A stretch of DNA of 64,000 nucleotides from Kluyveromyces lactis (taxonomy: Eukaryota; Ascomycota; Saccharomycetes; Saccharomycetales; Saccharomycetaceae), in NCBI RefSeq assembly GCF_000002515.2, contig NC_006037.1:806001-870000 (forward strand), given 5' to 3'. Position numbers and translations under genes: made by a program. The notes below the pieces were generated by a model, which saw only the letters and a program-made list of their open reading frames with translations, had not been told where the DNA came from and ran no database searches. How positions within the stretch are numbered: the stretch's first letter is position 1; the number at the start of each line of letters is the position of its first letter. This document shows, in pieces, positions 56,467-64,000 of the stretch.

Positions 56467-57876
56467 TTAACTATTTACAAGTGCATCAATTTCAGAACAG
56501 GCATCTAACAACTCGTAATCATTACCGTGTTGAGAGAATACTTGAATACCAAATGCGTGCCCTGCCGGTACAGTCATTGTTGGAAGCCCACATAATGACA
56601 TGGGCATTGTGAATATGTCATTTATGTATGTATTCAAAGGGTTTTTATTCTCCTCGCTCACAACTTCATCATAGGTAGTAGGAAATGAAGTTGAGGTTAG
56701 GGACAACATGATATCAACGCCGTCTTTATTAACAGAGTTCCCACTTAACACATTTGGGAACCTGAAAGCCCGATCAAAGTCATTTATTAGTTGGACTCTT
56801 AGCTTTTGAGCTTTAATGTAGTTGTTCTTAAAGGACTCTGAGCATAAGTTGTAATTTCCCAAGATGATTCTGTTTTGAACTTCCGGTCCGAATGCCGACC
56901 TTGTTGGTGTAAATAAAGTACCATCTTCAACATCGGATTCTGCTCTATAACCGTACCGGACACCATCATATCTGGAAAGATTAGACACTGCCTCGGCAGG
57001 AGACAACGTGTAATAAATAGATAGTGCATTTTTCACTGATGGAATTGACACAGGATATACCTCATGCCCTTTCTTCATTAAACGTTTAATGATCGCCGTC
57101 ATGGCAGCTCTAAATTCAGCAGGAACACTTTCCTGAGAAAATTCTTCCGGTATACCTATTCTTAAAGTCTTTCTCTTGGTTGTCAATGAAGTAAACTTGT
57201 GTCTCAATTCCTCGCTTAACGAAGTTGGATCTTTCTTGTCATGCTTATCTAACAACGAGAAGACCCTATCAATCATAGACAAATCGTTCGCAAATACCCC
57301 TACCGTATCCAAGCTCTGAGCATACGATATAACTCCATGCCTTGAGAGCCTACCATACGACGGCTTGAATCCAAAAGTTGAAGTGTATGAGGCTGGTAAC
57401 CTTACGGACCCACCTGTGTCAGTTCCTAATGCAAAATCAACAACTCCGGATGCTACTGCAGCAGCAGATCCAGATGACGAACCACCTGCGATAACTCGAT
57501 CCTTGTGATCAAAGAGCGGGTTGAATGTTGGCCCAAAATGAGAATGTATCCCAGCAGAACCCATACCGAATTCATCCATGTTGGCTTTACCAGCTATCAC
57601 CGTTCCTGCTTCTAGCAATAACGAAACAACGGTGGCATCAAAAGGCGACATATAGCCATCTAAAATCTTAGAGGCACATGTAGAAGGCATATTCTTGGTG
57701 GCTATATTGTCCTTAATGGCGGCCAGGGTATAATTCAACGGTTTATCTGCGGTAGTGTTCTTATCTATTGATTCCAATTGCGACGATGCTCTCTCATTAA
57801 CATATGTGAAAACATTGTAGCGACTTTGAATCTCCGGTATCTGCTGGAGCCTCGAAAGTGCCGTCTTGATAGACAT
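56467..57876 (-). CDS. HER2: Mitochondrial glutamyl-tRNA(Gln) amidotransferase subunit A
   Basis: A 469-residue GatA-type amidase (S. cerevisiae Her2/Gta1/Qrs1: 464, YMR293C). With Gtf1 (GatF) and Pet112 (GatB) it converts Glu-tRNA(Gln) to Gln-tRNA(Gln) in mitochondria, releasing ammonia from glutamine. The Ser-cisSer-Lys triad is visible: Lys55 (AAIKDNIAT), Ser133 (GGSSSGSAAA) and Ser157 (GTDTGGSVRLPAS). The start is the ATG giving MSIKTALSRLQQ; upstream codons in the same frame open only from a TTG and cross the divergent promoter. It converges with YTA7 (49-bp spacer). Confidence 0.96.
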   Translation of the reverse strand: MSIKTALSRLQQIPEIQSRYNVFTYVNERASSQLESIDKNTTADKPLNYTLAAIKDNIATKNMPSTCASKILDGYMSPFDATVVSLLLEAGTVIAGKANMDEFGMGSAGIHSHFGPTFNPLFDHKDRVIAGGSSSGSAAAVASGVVDFALGTDTGGSVRLPASYTSTFGFKPSYGRLSRHGVISYAQSLDTVGVFANDLSMIDRVFSLLDKHDKKDPTSLSEELRHKFTSLTTKRKTLRIGIPEEFSQESVPAEFRAAMTAIIKRLMKKGHEVYPVSIPSVKNALSIYYTLSPAEAVSNLSRYDGVRYGYRAESDVEDGTLFTPTRSAFGPEVQNRIILGNYNLCSESFKNNYIKAQKLRVQLINDFDRAFRFPNVLSGNSVNKDGVDIMLSLTSTSFPTTYDEVVSEENKNPLNTYINDIFTMPMSLCGLPTMTVPAGHAFGIQVFSQHGNDYELLDACSEIDALVNS

Positions 57877-57995
57877 GATCAGTAGCGAGTGTGTATGGTC
57901 AATTAAAAGAGAATTAGAGTAAGTCACTCCATTTTCACTTCCCAATGTAATATATTGTAGTGTATTGATTGAAAAGAACTAAATTCGATTCTAAG

Positions 57996-58013
57996 GTTTC
58001 ATATCTATGAAAC
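57996..58013. repeat. Small perfect hairpin in the HER2-JNM1 promoter
   Basis: GTTTCATA (57996-58003), TC, TATGAAAC (58006-58013): 8-bp arms and a 2-nt loop in the 234-bp divergent region, 98-115 bp before JNM1. Confidence 0.8.
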
Positions 58014-58110
58014 TTATTAACTATTGAACAGTTAAAGATCACAACCCGATTAGGGACCGATATATGGGACATACTAGCGCACATTCATAACTAGAGACCG
58101 GGAATAACTC

Positions 58111-59193
58111 ATGGCTGTTGAAATAATCGATCTATCTACTGAGGTGGAACAATTAGGGTTACAAGGCGATACAGGGAAAGAAGTGTATGAGACCAGTGAT
58201 GTTGAAGAAACACCAGACCAAGTAGTGATTACCGAGGCAAATGAAGATATAATTGAGGAGGAAATACCTAAGGTTCAAGAGAATAACGAAAGGTTCGAGC
58301 ATTCTGTGCTAAGTTCGGAGGATACCGATTTTTCAGGAAAACTATACGCACTGCCGACGTATAATATCAGACATATAAATGAAACAAGAAGGCAGAGGCT
58401 GGCAAGGATACGGAGGGAGCTCCTTGAGATAGAGCAGGATTCCGAGGAGGATGGTTCCTCAAACGAATTACAGAACTTGAAGCAATTGTATGAAACGTTG
58501 GCTCAGTCTACGGAAAGTACAATGGAAAACATACAAAGCCAATTGGTCATAGCATCAGACGAGGATACAGAAAATGAGGTTACACTTCCAAACATCAGGA
58601 TAGAAATCAACCAATTGAAGCAGCTGGAGGATATTGAGCATAAGATTTCCATATTGGAGTCACAAATCGGACCCTCGAATACGAATAAATCGATAACGTC
58701 AATCATCAATGAACTTCACAGAGAGATTAATATCCTCAAGTTGGATGAACCGACGTTGACTGGATTCCAAAATAAAATGAAAGAGATAAGTGATCAGTAT
58801 GACCAGTCGATCATCGGAAGGAGAGCTCAGAAAGACCCAAATCTATCTACTGATATCGAAAGGAAGTTAAAATCTACAGAATCTAAGGTCAATGACATTT
58901 ACGATAAGTATAACATCTTAAACAAGTACTCGGAAGTGATTCCACAAATCACAGAACGTGTACAGTCGCTAAACGTTCTACATACCTCTGTGAATGACAT
59001 GAACGATACGGTATCTGAGATTAACGATCATATGTCTTCAGTTCATTCTCAGATCGAAAAATGGTCATCGCTCTTAGAATCCACGTCACGACAGCTTACC
59101 GACAGAGAACAATCCTTCAAGCGGACTAGGCATCAACTAGAGTTACAGCTCAACGATCTAGAGGTGAGAATAGGTAAATTGAGTGGCCAATAG
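58111..59193 (+). CDS. JNM1: Dynactin subunit Jnm1 (p50 dynamitin)
   Basis: A 360-residue protein (S. cerevisiae Jnm1: 373, YMR294W), the yeast dynamitin-like subunit of dynactin, needed for dynein-driven nuclear migration to the bud. The first about 75 residues are acidic; a FSGKLYALPTYNIRHINET segment follows. The rest is largely heptad-like coiled coil (about 90-355), including ELHREINILKLDEPTLTGFQ. No enzymatic motif, as expected. It is divergent from HER2 and in tandem with SLH1. Confidence 0.9.
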   Translation: MAVEIIDLSTEVEQLGLQGDTGKEVYETSDVEETPDQVVITEANEDIIEEEIPKVQENNERFEHSVLSSEDTDFSGKLYALPTYNIRHINETRRQRLARIRRELLEIEQDSEEDGSSNELQNLKQLYETLAQSTESTMENIQSQLVIASDEDTENEVTLPNIRIEINQLKQLEDIEHKISILESQIGPSNTNKSITSIINELHREINILKLDEPTLTGFQNKMKEISDQYDQSIIGRRAQKDPNLSTDIERKLKSTESKVNDIYDKYNILNKYSEVIPQITERVQSLNVLHTSVNDMNDTVSEINDHMSSVHSQIEKWSSLLESTSRQLTDREQSFKRTRHQLELQLNDLEVRIGKLSGQ

Positions 59194-59243
59194 CGTTTCT
59201 ATGGATAGTTAATACTAGTAGTCAGTAGCCTTTTTTTTTATAG

Positions 59244-59256
59244 CTCATCTCTTCGC
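59244..59256 (-). promoter_or_regulatory. PAC-like element upstream of SLH1
   Basis: CTCATCTCTTCGC on the + strand reads GCGAAGAGATGAG, one mismatch from the PAC box, 166-178 bp upstream of the SLH1 ATG. Weak evidence on its own. Confidence 0.4.
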
Positions 59257-59421
59257 ATTGTTAAAAGTGCACAAGAATCATAATTCGTAATCTTTAGCAA
59301 AGAACACCTTTTAAGTTGACTTTAACACAAGAAGATCAACGTAAAGCCCATATTGGAAAACCGTTACAGTCGTTATACTGTAGTTTGGCTATAGGGTTGA
59401 TAATATTAATCTTTGTACAGG

Positions 59422-62400
59422 ATGAGTACGACTTATTCAGTCCATTCCGTGGGCTCTTATATGAAGGCGATGGAAGTAATGGTTTCAGCAGCTCAGGCAT
59501 TCCCTCATCTAGATACAAGCACAATCCCTAAGGTCGATGAGGAATTGAAGAAGGGTACTAAGCGTAGTGATAATAGAAATAAATTGTTGGTAACTTCTCA
59601 GGATAGGAATGAATGGGATGATATATTTGAAGAGTTTGCAAACCTTTCATCTGATAACTTACAATCGTTGATTACATCCAATCATTCAGCTTCTAATGCA
59701 CAAGCACAAGTATACAAAGAGCTATTCAGACTACTTGATAATGTTGATTCTGATTTCCCTCGAGATCAACTACTACAGCAGTTGATCGAGTTGTTGAGGA
59801 ACAATGAAAATACTGGAACTGCGGACCAAGATCTCTTCGATTACCTAGGTGCTGAAAACATCGAGCTGATATCGTTTCTAATTGAGAATCAAGAGATATT
59901 GAAACACACTCCGATTGAACATATGTCTAATTCGGATACTTACGAGGGAAACCGATTCATGACCGAAGAGGACATGAGAAGACAAGTCCTCAAGAATAGG
60001 GAAAAAGGTAAAAACGCTAAATTGGCTACTGCACAAAGAAAAGTAAAGTATCCACATGTCTTTAGACAGTCGGAGGATGCTGGATCGTCAATGCTTTCTT
60101 TTGCAGGTCAAAAATTTGCATTACCAGCTGGAAGCATGAGATATACTTTCCAAACACATGAAGAGATAACAATTCCATGCGCTGTACCGAAAAGAAAATT
60201 CGATATTCCATTGGTCAAAGTCAGTGATTTGGATGAATACTGCCGTAAAGTATTCGAGTATGATTATTTGAATAAGGTACAGTCCTTGGTTTACCCGGTA
60301 GCGTACAATACAAATGGTAACATGTTGATCTGCGCTCCAACTGGTGCAGGTAAAACCGATATTGCTTTATTGACTATATTAAATACAATCAAACAATTCT
60401 CCGTCATAAATGAAGAAGGCGGGTTTGACATTGAATATGATGATTTCAAAATTATCTACGTGGCTCCACTTAAGGCTTTAGCAGCTGAAATCACTGACAA
60501 GTTTGCTCGTAAGCTATCCGTGTTTGATGTCAAGGTTCGTGAACTTACAGGTGATATGCAACTAACGAAGCGAGAGATTCTTGAAACTCAAGTCATTGTT
60601 ACAACACCTGAAAAATGGGATGTGGTCACACGTAAAGCAAGTGGTGACAATGACCTTACTTCAAAGGTGAAATTATTAATTTTAGACGAAGTTCATTTAT
60701 TACATGAAGATAGAGGGTCAGTCATTGAAAGTTTGGTGGCACGTACTTTAAGACAGGTAGAAAGTTCGCAGACCATGATCCGTATCTTAGGTTTATCTGC
60801 TACCTTACCGAATTTCGTAGATGTTGCTGATTTCTTAGGTGTAAACAGGAATGTCGGGATGTTCTATTTCGACCAGTCTTTTAGGCCCAAAGCGTTAGAA
60901 CAACATTTGATTGGTTGCAGAGGAAAAGCAGGAAGTAAGCAATGTAGAGAAAATACCGATAAAGTTGCCTACGAGAAGGCCGTAGAAATGATGAAACTTG
61001 GTAATCAAGTGATGATCTTTGTGCATTCAAGAAAGGATACTGTAAAAACTGCCAGAACACTTATAAGTATGGCAAGAGACAATTATGAGATGGATTTATT
61101 CACAAGTAACGATGCTTCCGTAACAATATTTCAAAAGGAACTTTCCAAACATAAAGATAAAGATCTTAAGGAGTTATTCCAATCAGGGTTTGGTGTTCAC
61201 CACGCCGGTATGTCACGTTCAGATCGTAATATAACAGAAAAAATGTTCAAAAGCGGAGCCGTAAATGTACTTGTTTGTACAGCTACATTAGCTTGGGGTG
61301 TCAATTTACCTGCTGATTGTGTCATTATCAAGGGAACCCAGGTTTATGACTCCAAGAAAGGTGGTTACACTGATCTTGGAATTTCAGATGTTATTCAGAT
61401 CTTCGGTCGTGCTGGTAGACCAGGGTTTGGTTCTGATTATGGTACTGCTTACTTATGTACTTCAAACGACCGTTTAGATCATTATGTCGACCTAATCACG
61501 CAACAACATCCTATTGAATCAAGACTAGGTGCTAAGGTTGTCGACAACTTGAATGCCGAAATATCTCTTGGAACAGTCACGAACGTTGAGGAAGGTGTGA
61601 AGTGGTTAGGATATACTTACATGTTTGTCAGGATGAAACAGAATCCTTTTACTTATGGTATTGATTGGGAAGAGATCCGAAATGATCCGCAATTGTACGA
61701 GAAGAGAAGACAAATCATCATAACAGCCGCCCGTCGTCTACATTCTCTACAAATGATTGTTTTCGATGAAGTTTCAATGCATTTCATTCCAAAGGATTTG
61801 GGAAGAATTGCTTCCGAGTTTTATTTACTTAATGAGTCTGTCGAAATCTTTAACCAAGTTGCTAATCCAAGGGCTACTGAAGCAGATGTGTTAGCCATGA
61901 TTAGTATGAGCAGCGAATTCGATTCCATCAAGTTCAGAGAAGAAGAATCTAATGAATTAAATAAACTTCTTGACTGTGCCGTTGAATGTCAGATTTCTGG
62001 GGACGTCGACAGTTCACCTGGTAAGACAAATATTCTTCTACAAGCGTATGTTTCTCAAAGCAGAATTAATGACTCTGCACTAAATTCAGATGCAAATTAC
62101 ATTGCTCAGAATTCTGCAAGAATATGTAGGGCATTACTTCTAATTGGTATTAATAGAAGATGGGGCACGTTTTCAAAAGTTATGCTAGATATATGCAAGT
62201 CCATCGAAAAGAGAATGTGGGCATTTGATCATCCATTATGTCAATTTGACTTACCAGATACGATATTGAGGAACATCAAGGCAAAGAACCCCAGTATGGA
62301 AATGCTCTTAGATATGGACGCTGCCGAGTTAGCAGATCTTGTTCACAACCAAAAGATGGGTGGGAAGTTATATCGTATAATATCTCGTTTCCCAAGAGTA

Positions 62401-64000
62401 GACATAGACGCAGAGATTTTCCCGATAACAACAAATGTGATGAGGGTCCATATATCATTATTACCAAACTTTGAATGGGATTATCATGTACACGGCGATG
62501 CTCAATTCTTCTGGGTATTTGTGGAAGAATCCAATCAATCGAGTATTTTACATTTCGAGAAGTTCATATTAAACAAGAGGCAACTAAGTAATCCACACGA
62601 AATGGATTTCATGATTCCATTATCAGACCCACTGCCACCTCAAGTTATTGTCAAAGTTGTATCAGATACTTGGATCGGCTGTGAAAGCGCTCATACTATT
62701 TCTTTCCAGCACTTAATTAGACCTCACAATGAAACTTTACAAACAAGGTTACAAAAACTTAATCCGCTACCAACCTCTGCTTTGAAAAACCCATTGGTCG
62801 AGTCTATTTATCCCTTCAAATATTTCAATCCAATGCAAACAATGGTGTTCCATACATTATACCATTCCAACGTCAGTACGTTTGTTGGTTCCCCTACGGG
62901 GTCAGGTAAAACCGTCGTGGCAGAATTGGCCATTTGGCATGCATTCAGGGACTATCCTGGTAGTAAGGTTGTATATATCGCACCAATGAAGGCACTTGTG
63001 AGGGAAAGAGTGAATGATTGGAGAAAAAGAATCACTCCTGTCACTGGTGATAGGATAGTTGAATTGACTGGTGATTCCGTACCTGATCCTCAGGACATTA
63101 AAGATGCAACCATTGTCATTACAACACCAGAAAAGTTTGATGGTATTTCTCGTAACTGGCAAACCCGTAAGTTTGTGCAAAACGTTTCGTTGATCATTAT
63201 GGATGAAATTCACTTACTTGCAAGTGATCGTGGTCCTATCTTAGAAATGATTGTAAGTCGTATGAATTATGTTTCCTCACAAACGAAAAAACCTATTAGA
63301 TTGTTGGGTATGTCAACCGCTGTTTCAAATGCCTTTGATATGGCAAGCTGGTTAGGTGTTAAAGGAAATGGGTTGTATAATTTTCCCTCCAGTGTTCGTC
63401 CTGTGCCCCTAAAGATGTATATCGATGGATTCCCAGATAACCTAAACTTCTGTCCTTTAATGAAAACGATGAATAAGCCGGCTTTCATGGCCATTAAACA
63501 GCACTCACCGGAAAAACCTGTTCTACTATTTGTTGCCTCTCGTCGTCAAACTAGATTAACAGCTTTAGACCTAATTCATCTCTGTGGTATGGAAGACAAC
63601 CCACGTAGATTCTTACACATAGACGATGAAGAAGAATTGCAGTATTATATTTCCAAAGTATCAGATGATACTTTAAAATTATCTCTTCAATTCGGCATTG
63701 GCTTACATCATGCTGGTTTGATAGAAAGCGATAGAGCAATCTCGCATGAACTCTTCCTAAGAAGTAAAATACAAATTCTCGTTGCTACTTCAACTTTAGC
63801 TTGGGGTGTTAACCTTCCTGCCCATTTAGTCATCATTAAAGGTACACAATTTTTCGATGCAAAGATCGAAGGTTACAGAGATATGGACTTAACAGATATA
63901 TTGCAAATGATGGGTAGAGCAGGGAGACCCGCTTATGATACTTCAGGTACCGCTATTGTGTACACAAAGGAATCAAAAAAAATGTTCTACAAACATTTCC
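59422..64000 (+). CDS. SLH1: Ski2-like RNA helicase Slh1 (5' part, runs off window)
   Basis: The first about 1526 codons of a Brr2/ASCC3-type double-cassette helicase (S. cerevisiae Slh1/Rqt2: 1967 residues, YGR271W), the ATPase of the RQT complex that splits collided ribosomes in quality control. It opens MSTTYSVHSVGSYMKAMEVM, aligning with the S. cerevisiae N-terminus; the start is ATG 59422. Cassette 1: APTGAGKT (305-312), DEVH (422-425), GLSATLPN and QIFGRAGRPGFG. A Sec63-like region follows. Cassette 2: SPTGSGKT (1157-1164), DEIH (1261-1264), GMSTAVSN and QMMGRAGRPAYD. The frame is open to the last base, so the second Sec63-like domain lies outside. Confidence 0.96.
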   Translation, partial: MSTTYSVHSVGSYMKAMEVMVSAAQAFPHLDTSTIPKVDEELKKGTKRSDNRNKLLVTSQDRNEWDDIFEEFANLSSDNLQSLITSNHSASNAQAQVYKELFRLLDNVDSDFPRDQLLQQLIELLRNNENTGTADQDLFDYLGAENIELISFLIENQEILKHTPIEHMSNSDTYEGNRFMTEEDMRRQVLKNREKGKNAKLATAQRKVKYPHVFRQSEDAGSSMLSFAGQKFALPAGSMRYTFQTHEEITIPCAVPKRKFDIPLVKVSDLDEYCRKVFEYDYLNKVQSLVYPVAYNTNGNMLICAPTGAGKTDIALLTILNTIKQFSVINEEGGFDIEYDDFKIIYVAPLKALAAEITDKFARKLSVFDVKVRELTGDMQLTKREILETQVIVTTPEKWDVVTRKASGDNDLTSKVKLLILDEVHLLHEDRGSVIESLVARTLRQVESSQTMIRILGLSATLPNFVDVADFLGVNRNVGMFYFDQSFRPKALEQHLIGCRGKAGSKQCRENTDKVAYEKAVEMMKLGNQVMIFVHSRKDTVKTARTLISMARDNYEMDLFTSNDASVTIFQKELSKHKDKDLKELFQSGFGVHHAGMSRSDRNITEKMFKSGAVNVLVCTATLAWGVNLPADCVIIKGTQVYDSKKGGYTDLGISDVIQIFGRAGRPGFGSDYGTAYLCTSNDRLDHYVDLITQQHPIESRLGAKVVDNLNAEISLGTVTNVEEGVKWLGYTYMFVRMKQNPFTYGIDWEEIRNDPQLYEKRRQIIITAARRLHSLQMIVFDEVSMHFIPKDLGRIASEFYLLNESVEIFNQVANPRATEADVLAMISMSSEFDSIKFREEESNELNKLLDCAVECQISGDVDSSPGKTNILLQAYVSQSRINDSALNSDANYIAQNSARICRALLLIGINRRWGTFSKVMLDICKSIEKRMWAFDHPLCQFDLPDTILRNIKAKNPSMEMLLDMDAAELADLVHNQKMGGKLYRIISRFPRVDIDAEIFPITTNVMRVHISLLPNFEWDYHVHGDAQFFWVFVEESNQSSILHFEKFILNKRQLSNPHEMDFMIPLSDPLPPQVIVKVVSDTWIGCESAHTISFQHLIRPHNETLQTRLQKLNPLPTSALKNPLVESIYPFKYFNPMQTMVFHTLYHSNVSTFVGSPTGSGKTVVAELAIWHAFRDYPGSKVVYIAPMKALVRERVNDWRKRITPVTGDRIVELTGDSVPDPQDIKDATIVITTPEKFDGISRNWQTRKFVQNVSLIIMDEIHLLASDRGPILEMIVSRMNYVSSQTKKPIRLLGMSTAVSNAFDMASWLGVKGNGLYNFPSSVRPVPLKMYIDGFPDNLNFCPLMKTMNKPAFMAIKQHSPEKPVLLFVASRRQTRLTALDLIHLCGMEDNPRRFLHIDDEEELQYYISKVSDDTLKLSLQFGIGLHHAGLIESDRAISHELFLRSKIQILVATSTLAWGVNLPAHLVIIKGTQFFDAKIEGYRDMDLTDILQMMGRAGRPAYDTSGTAIVYTKESKKMFYKHF

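Overview
The window is nuclear DNA from a budding yeast of the family Saccharomycetaceae. Genes are dense and almost intronless, and the single clear intron uses GTATGT and TACTAAC signals. Nearly every protein is a recognisable orthologue of a Saccharomyces cerevisiae gene. The order interleaves S. cerevisiae tracks: YHR175W-YHR188C (CTR2, FMO1, STB5, SVP26, RGD3, GND1, SSP1, ADY1, KOG1, ELP5, GPI16), YGR256W-YGR271W (GND2 slot, MTM1, RAD2, TNA1, APL6, BUD32, MES1, YGR266W, FOL2, HUA1, YTA7, SLH1) and YMR288W-YMR294W (HSH155, ABZ2, HAS1, TDA1, GOT1, HER2, JNM1). One locus here against two interleaved half-sets there is what a species that branched before the whole-genome duplication looks like. 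Base composition (about 40% GC by eye, not computed) and protein similarity suggest Kluyveromyces or a close relative; I cannot name the species from this window alone.

Layout. 1-8 kb: copper export from the vacuole (CTR2), thiol oxidation (FMO1), the redox regulator STB5, tRNA-Thr(UGU), ER-export adaptor SVP26 and Rho-GAP RGD3. 8-18 kb: GND1 behind a 1.15 kb upstream region full of perfect inverted repeats, then two sporulation genes (SSP1, ADY1) flanking the mitochondrial carrier MTM1, then the repair nuclease RAD2. 19-35 kb: TNA1, KOG1 (TORC1), ELP5 (Elongator), GPI16, HSH155 (U2 snRNP) and APL6 (AP-3). 35-48 kb: tRNA-Lys(CUU), ABZ2, BUD32 (KEOPS), MES1, HAS1, a YGR266W-type PhoD-like protein and TDA1. 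48-64 kb: FOL2, HUA1, a tandem HUA1-like gene, GOT1 (spliced), YTA7, HER2 (GatA), JNM1 and the first about 1526 codons of SLH1, which runs off the end.

Most of the window is conserved housekeeping sequence. FOL2 and ABZ2 both serve folate/pteridine synthesis. STB5 lies 4.6 kb from GND1, whose S. cerevisiae homologue belongs to the pathway Stb5 controls. The accessory interest lies in four places: (1) a tandem HUA1 duplicate that kept the N-terminal LPSYDE motif and first zinc finger, lost the second zinc finger, and has a membrane-anchor-like tail; (2) paired inverted Reb1-type sites conserved in both HUA1-family promoters; (3) an unusual density of perfect small-loop hairpins, especially upstream of GND1 and inside the GOT1 intron between branch point and 3' splice site; (4) regulatory motifs fitting function (Ndt80-type elements at SSP1 and ADY1, PAC boxes at HAS1 and, less expectedly, ELP5). 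I see no transposon, LTR, viral relic, centromere or CRISPR array.
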